64,000 bases of DNA from Helianthus annuus. Its lineage: Eukaryota > Streptophyta > Magnoliopsida > Asterales > Asteraceae. The notes under the pieces were generated by a model, which was given only the letters and a program-made list of their open reading frames with translations, was not told the origin of the DNA and ran no database searches. Shown here one piece after another: positions 12,102 to 24,191 of this stretch. The translations under genes were made by a program, and so were the position numbers. The stretch lies in contig NC_035437.2 in the NCBI RefSeq assembly GCF_002127325.2, forward strand, positions 113,406,801-113,470,800, in the 5' to 3' direction. Numbering within the stretch: the stretch's first letter is position 1; each line of letters starts with the position of its first letter.

Positions 12102-15100
12102 TGTGACACCTGTGTCACTTCAATCATCAAACAAATACCAAACCAATGAAATATTGTATTTCATACTTGTGATTTGTAAAAATATGTGTATCGTTTGCAC
12201 ATATCAACTCTTATTCGATTTCAAGCTTTAAATCGCTTTCTGGAGGGTTATACGCGCTCTGATGCGTAAATATAACCAGTTTAACACAACAAACACTCCG
12301 GAATAGTGAAATAGGCTTAAAATACCTTAAATAACCACCATATAACTTAGAAATAAGTTTTGGATGGTTTGGTGTGTTGAAATCAAGTTTGTCCGATTGC
12401 AGGGACTAATAGTGTCAAACTGTGAAACTATACCGATTCGTATAGTAACGAACCTTTCAGAATTTGATCATAAGTTAAATATGCCCTAAATATCCTTTAC
12501 ATAGCTTAGAAATAAGCTTTGAGGTGTTTGGTACGCAAAAATAAACTTTTGGTCATTCAGGGACTAAAAGCGTCAAAAAGTGAATAAGTTTGCATTTTCG
12601 CGCATATCTTACGTTTTGAATATATTCGGACATCCAAAAATTTATGTAATCATTATAATATAATGTTTTAGTGATTGGCATGATAAAATTTCATTTGTCG
12701 CTTAATTTAGATCGTCTTTGCGTCCGTTACGACTTCTGTCGTAATTAAGCGATTAACGCAATCGTACGACCAAACGAACCGACATCCGGCATATTATTGA
12801 GCATGTTTCATGTCCAAAATGTTTAAGCATCATTTTAGGGTCTTAAAGTTGGCTTGACGGGCCTTAAACAAGTCGGAAATGGCTTTAAACACTAACAGGG
12901 ACTGAAACTGTCATTATGCAAACTTGTTTCTGAACTGTAACTCCCAGGCGGCCCTTGTAAGGTTTTGTGCATGTTTACACGGGGCGTGAGAGCCTCCTAG
13001 ACCTACAAAACCAGTTTAAACAGCTGTTAACAGCTGTTACACTCACAAAACCCAATTGCAAATGGTTTCCAGCAAACTATAGGCTTGAACTAGGCGCTCT
13101 ACTGGTTTTCCAAAACAAGGGGCACACATGGAGGGCTAGGATCGAAGCTCGTTTCCCGATACACGATCCTAACGGTTCTAGTTTTCCTATAAATACGCCC
13201 CACCCTTCACTTGCAAAACCCACACTTGATTTTCTGAGATATCTCTAAGTTGAAGTGCTAATCACTTCATACCTGAGATTACTTGGAAAATCAAAGCTTG
13301 CGGGGACCTTTTGTAAGTATTCTTTCGTTCTTTTCATTCGTTTTTATCATTAAAGTCAAACTGTGTTTGACTTTCTGCTTTGACCAGTTTATGGTCAACG
13401 CGAAGTTCGTTTGAACTTCATAACGTGAGCGTAATCACGATGGTCATAGTCCCTAGTGACTATACCTACTGATTACCACGTTATCTAGGCTCAGTGACGA
13501 GTCGTAGCTTCGGTCAAAATGCGTATTCTCGCGTATTTTGTAACCAAGCTACTTATAGGTATCAAAACCATTTGTTTTGATACGAAACCTGTTTTCTAAC
13601 TTTGTTAAACATGTTTCGACATGTTTAGCTCGTCACTTTTAGTTTAGTGCTTGTGTAGAGTCGTAACTCAAGCGGACTAAACACCCGCTTAGACATTCGA
13701 ACACGACCCGTTTGGTCGATCATTAGGATCCGACCAAACATGTTTAGTGACCATAGTTGTATAGGGAATAACCTTCCGAGGTTATACCTTGTGGTCACTT
13801 CGTTTAAGTAGTTGTATGATAGGTAATTTATATGCCTGAGGTAAATTACCAAAATACCCTTTTTATGCATAATTAATATTTAAGCATATGTAACCCAAAA
13901 TTTTGTCACTTAATTGATTATGCAACATAATTAAACATATTTAGACATATAATACTTGTCATAGGACTAGTTAGGCGGTCCAAACGCGTTTTACGCAAAC
14001 GACGCGTTAAAGTAGCATAAGCTACCTAAACGGGTCGTAATGGGTCGAAAGCACTTAGGATAGGTTTCATTTTAGTATGTAGGCCTTGTTAAACCATATT
14101 ATATGAGTTCCCACACTCATTTGGTTTACGAGACCTCATCCTGTCCGATCTTCCGATTTAGGTCCGGTTTATTTATGTAGTTATCAATATTAGGTGCTGT
14201 TTGATTCCGTGCTCCCTCTAGCTTGCTTGGTAGTTGTTCAAGCCTTCTAATCACTCTCAAGTGAGTACATAGTCCCCTCTTTTACTGTTTTCAACAGTTA
14301 TGGGGTGAAGCATGTGTACCTATCTGTTATTTTCATGATTTCAAAGTATAATTGATTATACATGTTAGTACTTAGCTTTTGACAAATTCAATGACTATCT
14401 ATGGTTTAAACGCTCATTTTTCAAAGATTATAAAATTAATTGTTCTAATAGTACTTATTTTTGTTCACCAGACTGGTTGGTAGTATGATATAGCGCTATA
14501 GGATTTGACACCCCATTCCTGTTGTCATGGAATGTCTGAAACCAATTTGTTGCTCCATCCAAATAGGGATTGCCTTGGTGGTATTTCTATAGTCTCAAAG
14601 GTGTATTTTGATGCACTATGTCTGAATGAATTCTTAAATCACATTATTTTTGTATATTAAGTTATACTCCCAAAAGTATAGTTTAATATGCTCTCATATG
14701 GGATATTGTACAAAAACAAACATATATTTTGTTAATCATTAAAACATAGTTTGATATGTTATTCTCAAAATCCCAAGCATAGTTTAATATGTTATTTTCA
14801 CAACCAAAGCATAGTTTAATATGTTATTTATAAATCCAAAGTATACTTTTGATATACTACTAAAAACTTATTTATTTTACCAACTGAAGTATGGTTAATA
14901 TACTATTTACTTAATGACTGGTTTTTGGTTAGTGTTTAGATAATGGGACGGGTGTAATGTGATGAAAACATGGTAGATACGGCGCTGGTACTTCTTATAT
15001 ATAAGTGTTTTCATCACATTACATACTGTGGCGTTATTTAGTACACTTGGATTAACGGTTTTTGCACTGAAATATATTCTAATATATTATTTATTCGACT

Positions 15101-15635
15101 TTCTTAAATCAAGGTATATTTTTATATATACTATAAACCTTTTTATCAAAATATTTTTTTTCAAACAATATATTTTTATACAAACTTATTCTACATACTT
15201 ATTTAATTTCCTATGTATTATTATTTTATATCATCTGATTTCTTATAAATGATTTATAAAAGAAAACCTTTTACAAGGATCATGACTACTTTTCTTAAAC
15301 ATTTTTCTTTAAACTCATAAGTCATGAATCCTAAATAAAATAAAACCTATGTATCTCACAGGCATTTTTATGCTGGCGTACCTATTTTTACACATGTTTC
15401 AGGTGCTGCTTTGTGATGACTGATGATATATGCTACACTTAGGATGGACTCGTGCCTTAGCGACTTTAAAACTTCAAAGATAATAGTTGTACTTATTTGA
15501 TTGTATTAAAACAATGAGTTCATTTCTTCAATAAAACGAAACTATTTAATCCATGGTTGTGAAACAATGATTCTGTTACAACACTCCCCGACGTTTCCGC
15601 CACGTTTTGTTGTTTTACGTGGTCGGGGTGTGACA
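12102..15635 (+). repeat. 3' LTR of the chromovirus-like element
   Basis: A 3,534-bp copy of the 5' LTR followed by the TCTGC target duplication. The tandem CATAGTTTAATATG motifs recur at about 14670-14910. Confidence 0.92.
14953..15023 (+). promoter_or_regulatory. Perfect 18-bp hairpin around a TATA box
   Basis: TGTAATGTGATGAAAACA at 14953-14970 is repeated in inverted form at 15006-15023, with TTATATATAAG between. The same structure with one mismatch is in the other LTR (9314-9384). A role at the LTR promoter is inference. Confidence 0.6.
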
Positions 15636-16052
15636 TCTGCTTGCTGTTAAAACACATCTGTATGAATCTGAAAGCTAAAACACAACTGTATGAATCTGCT
15701 TGCTGTTAAAACACAACTGTATGAATCTGAATGCTAAAACACAACTGTATGAATCTACTTGCTGTTAAAACACAACTGTATGAATCTGAATGCTAAAACA
15801 CAACTGTATGAATGTGCTTGATGTTAAACACAACTGTATGAATCTGAATGCTAAACACAACTGTACGAATCTGCTTGCTGTTAAAACACAACTGTATGAA
15901 TCTGAATGCTAAAACACAACTGTATGAATTTGCTTGTTGTTAAAACACAACTGTATGAATCTGAATGCTAAAACACAACTGTATGAATCTGCTTGCTGCT
16001 AAAACACAACTGTATGAATTTGCTTGCTGTTAAAACACATCATCGAGAAAAC
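15636..16052. repeat. 31-bp minisatellite, right part
   Basis: About thirteen copies of a 30-32 bp unit (ACACAACTGTATGAATCTG core) alternate between two sub-variants, GCTTGCTGTTAAA and GAATGCTAAA, giving a 62-bp higher-order period. It continues the array interrupted at 6466. Confidence 0.93.
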
Positions 16053-16454
16053 GAAGATGATACGAACAATATTTGAATGGTGATGATGAACTCGGAGATC
16101 GTGGAGATGGAGAAGTGTTTTAATTTGATCCGGTGCTCTCCATCCTTTCTAAAGTTATCTTCTTCCATGATTGTAGTTATTTTTTGTAGGAATTGGGGTT
16201 TCTAAGATAGGTTTGGAGAGAGAGAGGGAAAATCGCGTGAAATTAGGGATTGGGTTTGACTAACGGTTATCTAATTGATTTAAAACACGATATATTGACA
16301 AAATTGCCCCTTGTCTTTTAAAACAATGAATTAAATAAACTAAAAAATTACAAGATTGCCATTGACTTCATCTTAACCATTAAACACACCCATTGGATGG
16401 CCCAGATCGCTTCCTAGACTTTCTAGGAAAAACACACTTTCCGCAGGATCCCTA

Positions 16455-16550
<96 letters not shown>
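16455..16550. repeat. (CT)n then (AT)n microsatellite
   Basis: About 24 bp of CT followed by about 72 bp of AT. It separates the 5867-16457 element from the first foldback end. Confidence 0.97.
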
Positions 16551-16553
<3 letters not shown>

Positions 16554-16729
16554 GAAGAAGGATCCGTTAGGAACCACCCTTTATTTCGAGAACCGCGAGA
16601 ACTAGTGTGAACACAACCAAAATATACCTAAAAATAAAAAAAATAAAAAACACTCAAAATCTTTTTTTTAATATTTAAAAAAATCGCTATATTTCATCAC
16701 AAAAAACAAAAACCCAAAAAAATCGAGTC

Positions 16730-16766
<37 letters not shown>
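16551..16766. mobile_element. Truncated foldback-element end plus (TA)n/(GT)n
   Basis: 16551-16725 is a second copy of the left end of the element that starts at 16767 (shared GTAGAAGAAGG and CGAGAACCGCGAG). It is cut off and followed by (AT)n and (GT)n up to 16766. This suggests a partial tandem copy or a gap-repair product. Confidence 0.6.
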
Positions 16767-16767
<1 letters not shown>

Positions 16768-18872
16768 AGAAGAAGGTTCCGTTAGGAACCACCCTTTATT
16801 ACGAGAACCGCGAGCACTAGTGTGAACACACCCAAAAAAAAACCTAAAAAAATAAAAAAAAACACCCAAATTTTTTTTTACTATTTAAAAAAATTCGCTA
16901 TATTTTATCATAAAAAAAAACAAAAACAAAAAAAAAGTCGAGTAAAAATTATCCATGCACATGTGGATATGTATCATTTCTTTGACAAATTCCATAATAC
17001 ATTACTAATATTAAACAATTGCACTTTCATTTACACTATTTTTTACATTAACAATATTAGAAATGCACATGTGCATCTATATGTATTAACTGGTTATAAC
17101 ATTAACAATACTAGAAATGCATATGTGCATTTATATGAATGGAAATGTTATAATATGTTTTGGTACACCACTTTGAATACACTTTCCCTTTTATCTATCA
17201 TACCATCCATAATACACTACCATTACATCCTATCATCCGTAATACAATACCATTACCTCCTACCATCCATAATACAATACCATTACCAGTATTTCACTTT
17301 ATTACATGTACATCAACACCCTTTATACCATCCAAACAACATATTATATCATAAAGTGACAACTATAATCAAACTATGAACCACTAGATATAACTAACAA
17401 AAAAAGGTATATGGGCCTACTTTTTGTAACAAAACACGTTATATCATGGTTATACATAATGATGCACATGTGCATTTTTAATATTGATAATGTAAAGAAT
17501 AAGGTATTGCGGATGATAATGTAAATGAAAGTGCATTTGTCTACTACCGGTAATATATTACCAAATTTGTCCAAGAAATGACATATATGCCTATGTGAAT
17601 CCATAATTGTTACTCAAAAAAAGGTCTTTTTGGTAACGAAATATAACGATTTTTTTTAAAAAAATATTAATTTTTTTTACATATGTGCATCCTTTATTGC
17701 GAGAACCAGTGTGAACACCCAAAAAAAAATTTTTTTTACTATTTTTTTGGAAAAATCGCTATATTTGCTATATTTCGTTGATAATAAAAAAAAATTCAAA
17801 AAAAGAAAAAAATTCGAGTAACAGTTTCTCCATGCACATGTGCATATGTATCATTTCTTTGACAAGTTCCGTAATTCATTACAAATATTTGACAATTGCA
17901 CTTTCATTTACACTACCACGTGTAATACACTAATTTTTACATTAACAATATTAGAAATGTACATGTGCATCTATATGTATCAACATGAAATAAGGTGTTT
18001 TGGTACACTACTTTGAATACACTTTCTCTTTCATCTATCATTTCATCCATAATACACAAACATGCACATGTATATTTTTGTCATTTCTTTGACAAATTCG
18101 GTAATTTATTACAAATATTAGACAATTGCACTTTCATTTACACTACCATATGTAATACAATACTTTTTACATTACCAATATTAGAAATGCACATGTGCAT
18201 CTATATGTATCAACATGAGATAAGGTGTTTTGTACACTACATCGAATACACTTTCCCTTTGATCTATCATACCATCCATAATACACTACCATTACCTCCT
18301 ACCATCCATAATACAATACCATTACCTCCTACCATCCATAATACAATACCATTACCAATGTTATCACTATATTACATGTATATAAACACTATTTATACCA
18401 TCCACTCAACATATTACATCATAAATTGACAACTATAACCAAACCATCAACCACTAGATATAACTAACCAAAAAACATGTATATGGGCCTACTTCTCCAT
18501 TCAAAATCACAAACTTTTTGTATCAAAACATGTTATATCATGGTTATACCTAATGATGCACATGTGCATTTTGAATATTGGTAATGTAAAAAGTAGTGTA
18601 TTATGGATGGTATTGTAAATTAAAGTGCAATTGTCTATTACTGATAACGTATTACGGAATTTGTCGAAGTAATGATACATATGCACATGTGCATGGATAA
18701 CTGTTACTCGAAAAAAAACGTTTTTTTTTTTTTTTTTTTGTAACGAAATATAGCGATTTTTTTTAAATATTAAAAAAAAATCTGAGTGCTTTTTTGATTT
18801 TTTTTAGATTTTATTTTGTGTTCACATTGGTTCTCACGGTTCTCGCAATAAGGGTGGTTCTCAAATGAACAT

Positions 18873-18877
<5 letters not shown>
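16767..18877. mobile_element. Foldback element in (TA)n, Micron-like
   Basis: Ends of about 130 bp are inverted copies of each other (left: AGGAACCACCCTTTATTACG; right, reversed: TGAGAACCACCCTTATTGCG) and both abut AT dinucleotides. The body is two tandem units (16767-17690 and 17690-18877), each again an inverted repeat around ATGCACATGTGCAT palindromes. An internal copy of the end (GCGAGAACCAGTGTGAACAC, near 17699-17718) marks the unit boundary. No transposase is present; apparent long reading frames here are low-complexity. Rice Micron elements are known to insert into (TA)n, and I infer a related non-autonomous element. Confidence 0.65.

Positions 18878-18933
<56 letters not shown>
18878..18933. 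repeat. (TA)n microsatellite
   Basis: About 55 bp of AT dinucleotides between two foldback elements. Confidence 0.97.
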
Positions 18934-18934
<1 letters not shown>

Positions 18935-20544
18935 GTGTAGGGTTCCAGCGTGGACAGCCTCCCAAGAGTGAACTGCGTGAACAGATATGGACCCTTGATT
19001 TCCTTTTTAGTTGTTAAGGGTAGGATTGTAATTATATAAAAAATTAGATTTAAATCATTGTTTTCATAATTGAATTAAGTTACATCTTTCCTAATTTAAA
19101 TTCATTATCCACATTATGTTTATTTATTAATAAGATAATTATCAAAACAAACAACAAATCACCAGATTTCAATTTTAATTTTTATTTCAGATTTCATCAC
19201 CAAAATTCAAAATTTGATTTTTAAGATCCACGTAACCTTCATATTTCAACGGTATACACATGTGTACTTGGATATAAATAGAACAGTACGCATGTGTACT
19301 CAGCATCGTACATATGTGTACAGTAATTCACAGGTGTACATCAACATTCAATACAAAAAAAAATCCGAGATATCACAAAAACAGATAATATACAGATGTG
19401 TACATCGCATTAAAAAGAGGGCAAAATCAGAATACACATGTGTACATCGTATTTAAACAAATAATTATTTTAATAATTAAACTAAGTTACATCTTTCATA
19501 ATCCTTGATTTGATTTGTGAGAGATTTATGCAATCAATTTAAGAGGATAATTGATATTTGATTTGTGAGAGATTTATGCAATCAATTTAAGATTGAAATT
19601 ACACATATACCCATTTTGTATATAATTAAATGAAAAAAATTAACCAAATATTTACCATTGTGAGGCCTCTGGATCGATGACATACATCAAACATTGCACT
19701 TGATTCAAGACATGAAGAACAAAATAGGAAGAACATGATAGAAAGATGTAGAAGATGAACTCTTTATTATGAATCAGTCATCACAGATTACACAAACCAA
19801 AGGAGTATACATCATCTACAAGCTGGTTTAGATCACAAAGATCTAAACCCTAGCTTTCTCTCACTAACACATAGTCTCTCTCTCTCTCTAGAATTCACAC
19901 AGAAGGATGAACGAGTGGGAGAGGTGCACTAAGCTACAAGAGCAGAGTATTCTTGATGAAGATGAATGACGTCACTCACACAAAGCGCCGCCAGACAAAA
20001 CACAATGATTAGGGCACAGAAATTCACACAGAAATGGTTACCTTGTCTATTTCATATTAAAGTATATATACAAGGTGAAACCCGGACTTTCAAGACTAAC
20101 TAGAAACCCCGGACAAAACAAATAGCACAAAGCAAACACAGAGTTTTTGCCACAAAACTCAGACAAAGTCTAATCTATACAAAACTCAGACAAAGCAAAA
20201 ACTCTGACCAACAAAAACTCTTCCAAACCTTGGACAAGGTTGTCCCTAGGAACTTCTTAGGGACAAGAGAAACTCTGACTAACAAAAACTCTTCCAAACC
20301 TTGGACAAGGTTGTCCCTAGGAACTTCTTAGGGACAAGAGTTCTCCCTAGGAACTTCTTGGGGACTAAGTTTAGACACTTGTTCAATAAAGACCCTAAAT
20401 GTTGGAAGACTTGCACTTATCACCCAAAAGTGCATTAACAACCATCATGCCACTTACTTTAATCTCAAGATCATAAAAATCAAGGGCCGAGATCAGTTCA
20501 CGCAGTTCACTCTTGGGATTTTGTTCACGTTTTGAACCTAATCC
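18934..20544. mobile_element. Second (TA)n-flanked foldback element
   Basis: Inverted ends share CCCAAGAGTGAACTGCGTGA (left 18972-18991, right near 20496-20515 reversed) and lie between (TA)n tracts. The interior holds several palindromes of the ACACATGTGT type (19255-19445), a 61-bp tandem pair at 19504-19590 built on GAGAGATTTATGCAATCAAT, and a solo copia LTR (19669-20440). Without that LTR the element is about 0.8 kb. No protein is encoded. Confidence 0.6.
19669..20440 (-). mobile_element. Solo copia LTR with 5-bp target duplication
   Basis: A 772-bp TG...CA block is flanked by perfect ACCAT duplications at 19664-19668 and 20441-20445. A TATATATA-type box on the minus strand near 20070 sets the orientation. 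It contains a 72-bp tandem duplication at about 20210-20340 whose copies carry the inverted pairs CCTTGGACAAGG and GTCCCTA...TAGGGAC. GGACAA and CAGACAA words are repeated throughout, as in the leader of the copia remnant at 25790-26170, so the two may be related. Solo LTRs form by recombination between the two LTRs of one element. Confidence 0.85.
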
Positions 20545-20561
20545 TATATATATATATATAT

Positions 20562-20989
20562 GGGAGGGTTTAAATGAGAACGCTAAATATCGCGAGAACC
20601 GTTAGAACAACTGAAAAAAGCACGAGAATTTGGTCAAAAACAATTCAAATTCAAAATTTCTTTTTACACTTATCATTAATTATTATTCGAATACAATGTT
20701 AGAAATTAAATTTACACGTTTAAAATTTCGTTAATTCGTAAATAAAGAAAATTTACACATGTGTAAGTTTGCCGCTTACACATGTGTAAATTTTTTATAT
20801 TTTCACATGTGCAAAAAATCTAGTAAGAGTGATTTTGAGAGGAGAAATGAATTATATGATGTTGTAAATTCTTTTTTGATGTTGTATTTTTATTACAACG
20901 AGGTTTGTATTAAAAAAATTCGATTTGGATTGGTTTTTTCATTCGTTCTCACGGTTCTCGCAATATTTAGGGTTCTCAAGATAACCTTC

Positions 20990-20992
<3 letters not shown>
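20562..20992. mobile_element. Third (TA)n-flanked foldback element
   Basis: The left end, with AAATGAGAACGCTAAATATC, is matched by the inverted right end (20945-20992). (TA)n lies on both sides (20545-20561 and 20993-21029). Three CACATGTG palindromes occur at 20756, 20779 and 20804. It is 431 bp and non-coding. Confidence 0.65.

Positions 20993-21029
<37 letters not shown>
20993..21029. repeat. (TA)n microsatellite
   Basis: About 37 bp of AT dinucleotides. Confidence 0.97.
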
Positions 21030-21031
<2 letters not shown>

Positions 21032-21198
21032 ATTAAATCTTACCTTAAAAATTTGGTCAAACATACTAATATTATAAAATAACAATTATACATACTATAA
21101 AATAATTATTATAACAATGACGTTACATAATAATACAATAATATTATAATTTTAACACCTTTGCACAAATCTTGTAAACAAAAAACGAGGGAATTTAC

Positions 21199-21630
21199 GG
21201 ATATTAGATTTAAATAACCCAAACTTTCACTTATTGGCCAATAACATTTTCAACTTTCGATTTGTATAGCACTCTAAACTTTCAACTTATTGGCCGATAA
21301 CACCCCCTAACTAACTGACCCTAACCCGGATAGTTTTTGCCGATGTGGCGATGTGGCATCTGATGTGGCATTTTTGCTCACGTGGCATATGATGTGTCAG
21401 CTATGTGGCATTTTTTATGACGTGGCAGCTGATGTGGTGCTGACATGGCATTTTTTATGACATGGCAACTAATGTGGCAACAAATATTAGCTAACTGGGT
21501 TAGAGTACAGTTAGTTAGAGAGTGTTATGGGCCAATAAGTTGAAAGTTGGGAGTGCTGGTGTACAAATCCAAAGTTGGAAGTGTTATCGGCCAATTGGTG
21601 AAAGTTGGAGTTATTTAAATCCAATATCCC
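21199..21630. mobile_element. MITE with ~125-bp terminal inverted repeats
   Basis: The left arm (GATTTAAATAACCCAAACTT and onward to about 21325) is inverted at 21505-21630. The spacer is GC-richer and built of GATGTGGCA / GACGTGGCA repeats. Flanking GAATTTAC and GAATTTAT may be a decayed target duplication, as for Mutator-like elements. Non-coding. Confidence 0.75.
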
Positions 21631-21639
21631 TTGAATTTA

Positions 21640-22099
21640 TCACACATAAAATTTTAATAATATTGTAATTTATAAAATAATTGATATTCTCATCAACAAT
21701 AAACATATTCAGCTATGTGATAAGATTATAATATTATTACATTTAGTGTTTACATTTATTAATGGTGTTACACATTTTTATAAGAATATAGTTTATATTT
21801 TCTCAACCCCGTGTGATAAAATTTATGAATTACGAATGTATAAGATTATATAGAAATTTATGATTTACTTTTTTATATATTCAAAACGTGTGATAAAATT
21901 CATGAACTATTAATGTAAAAGATTATAATATTATTACGTTCGTTCTTTAATCGTGTGATAAGAATATACAGAAATTTCTGATTTACTTTGTTTATATATT
22001 CAACCCGAGTAATACACGAGTTTATAACACTTACAAATTAAAATAATAGTTAATCTAGATTTCTTTTAATCGTGTGTAATACACGGGTTTATAAGCTAG
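21640..22099 (+). mobile_element. Helitron-like 3' end with tandem repeats
   Basis: The stem CGTGT...ACACG (22071-22085) lies ten bases before CTAG (22096-22099), which is followed by T, as expected for a Helitron 3' end. Upstream (about 21812-22030) three diverged ~100-bp repeats carry CGTGTGATAA words. The 5' end was not identified and may be lost in the (TA)n at 21029. Confidence 0.5.
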
Positions 22100-24191
22100 T
22101 GTCCTCCATATTTTAATTTACCTCTTATATTAAATAAGATTTGAGTAAAGTTACCCTCATGTAATAGTGGTAACTGGATTTTAACGAATAACATGAGTGG
22201 AGTTAATTTTTGACGCTAAAAAGGTTAGGAAGATGGCATTGGGATCCAACCTGTCATAAATTCCTTTGAGCTGATAGGGTTAAAGTAACTTAACCGCATG
22301 TGCCAAAAATGTAATTTACCTTTTTCATTAAAAGGGTAAAAAAAAAATCCAATTTGCTCTATTAATGTGCAAGACATGTGACCGAACTTTACATGCAAAA
22401 TTAACAGTGGTTAAACAACATGATGAAATAATCACAACATATGAACATAAATGATCAACTTTGTCGGTTCGTTATATTTAGGATGAAAAGTGAAATTCAC
22501 AATATACCTAAAGGTCGAAAACTCTAATTTACTAGTAAAAGAATAACTTAATTGCATTATGATAGATCAAAATGAAATTTTCTATAATAGTTCGGTTCCA
22601 TTTTGAAAGCTTTTAAAATGCTTAGGGTGATTATAGTAAAATTTGCATTAGGGTAACCCCACATTTTCTATTTAAACAAAGACAATACCATTTTCATTAT
22701 AATCACCGCCGCACCCTGTCTTCTCTCATTCATCCATATGTTGGCTCTAAAGATGGCATCTCTTTTTCGGTGCAACTGTAAGAGCTTTTATTTGTTTTAT
22801 TTTTATCTAATTTGATTTACCTCATACTCTTTCTTTACATTTATACAAAACATGGCTTGTTTTCAAATGTACTAATTTAAGAATTTTGGTTTAACTAAAT
22901 GTATGGACATGTATGTTTTGATTTTGTTGGTGTTGATGTAACATATACGCATACCAACTCAAATCAGTTTGAAAAATTGAGAAATTCCTTACAAAATATA
23001 TTTTTAGAATTTTTACTTTTGTACAAGCATGTTCTAGCATAGATCAATAAACAAGTGAATAAGAATTTGTAACATATGTTTTTTTGTTCCTTATTAGACG
23101 TGTAGTTATCAGGATTTTTTTGTTCCTTATTTGACATGTAGTTATGAGGATTTTTTGATTTGTGCTTGTTTTATTGGTTATAAATGTTAGGTTTGGTGTA
23201 ATTCACCGAGTTCACATCACAAACGGATCTGGCTAATCATTTAGGAGCAGACTATAGCATGTTGATTGTTCATGGCGTTTCAATGGCTCAATTGAGAAAG
23301 GTAAAATCCAAATCCATTCGAACAACTTGGAGAAATTGCAAAAAAAAAAAAAAAAGGATAACCAAGCCTTGTTGTAAAATTTAGAATTAAAAAATATAGT
23401 TTTATAAATCTTAATATGATTTAAAACAAACTTATAATATTAAGGTGTGATTTTTAGTTAATAATGTGATCTATATATTTTCCCACCAAAAGTTTATTGG
23501 CATGTAAATTTGAATTATATAAAAAGTAGGAGATACTTCAAATTTTTTTTTCTTTTTTGTATGTGTTTGGATTATATAAGTGTGTTTGTCATATGCCAGG
23601 CTTGTAGCTCTCAAACGTCTCAATGAATCCTGCTATTTTTGTTAATAGATCTAGATTTCTATTCTTATTATGAACATTTACCACACTTTCATTAGAAATT
23701 TACATCATGCAATAACTTTTTACTAATACACCTTCATCACATATACATCACCAAGAATAGATTCATGGTTCTTTTTCAACAGCAAGCATTAAACACCCCC
23801 TTTTGTTCCCAATATCGGTCAATATGCACAATCAAAACAATTTTAAGTCTTGTTTCTAACATATCCTAGATCTTTTAAATCATCAAGCACATAACCATGA
23901 ACACAAGATTAGATTTTTGTGATTATCATTCCAACAGTGATTACCACCTCACGTCATATAGTCATCGCATCATTCTAGTATGTCCTTCTAAGCATAACAT
24001 ACAAACAAATAATCAAATTGTTACCAACAATAACATAAATGTCATTAACTAAACTGAAAGTTATGATGTGAGATTGTGCGACAAATTGAAGAGGATGATG
24101 CTTTAAGAAAGGAAAAGGAAAGTATAATTGCTGCTGATCTTCAATGCTACGGTCTCCATCAAATTCCCAAAAAGAAGATGTTCTAGGGCTT

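Larger units (their letters stand above)
6467..15635 (+). mobile_element. Chromovirus-like LTR retrotransposon, nearly gene-less
   Basis: Two LTRs of about 3.5 kb, each TGTGACAC...GGTGTGACA, bound a 2.1 kb interior, and a perfect 5-bp target duplication TCTGC flanks the whole. The interior begins with an initiator-Met-type primer-binding site and ends with a purine tract after TTTCGGGACGAAATTTC, a context I associate with Ty3 chromoviruses of the Tekay/Del group. A single zinc-knuckle motif of gag survives. No protease, reverse transcriptase or integrase is visible, so it must have moved with proteins from elsewhere. Hand comparison of the first ~225 bp of the LTRs shows about ten substitutions, suggesting an insertion of moderate age. 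Confidence 0.9.
5867..16457. mobile_element. Element bounded by inverted repeats with a terminal hairpin
   Basis: The ends are inverted copies of about 50 bp (5867-5920 and 16405-16457). Each contains the hairpin TCCTAGA-AAG-TCTAGGA (left copy 5897-5913), and similarity continues weakly inward. The right end runs straight into (CT)n(AT)n at 16455. This matches the layout of the microsatellite-embedded foldback elements to the right. Without the retrotransposon inserted at 6467-15635 it would be about 1.4 kb. It holds a minisatellite, a (CT)n tract and no open protein of its own. The superfamily is uncertain (Micron-like, MULE-like or Helitron-like). Confidence 0.55.

Noticed and set aside
15636..16052. 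Regular repeats resembling a CRISPR array
   Set aside because: Plant nuclear DNA; the units are contiguous with no unique spacers, so this is a minisatellite.
16822..17379. Long open frame of 185 codons on the plus strand
   Set aside because: It lies within the inverted repeats of a foldback element and its composition (Ile/Asn/Tyr/His runs from AT-rich repeats) is not protein-like.
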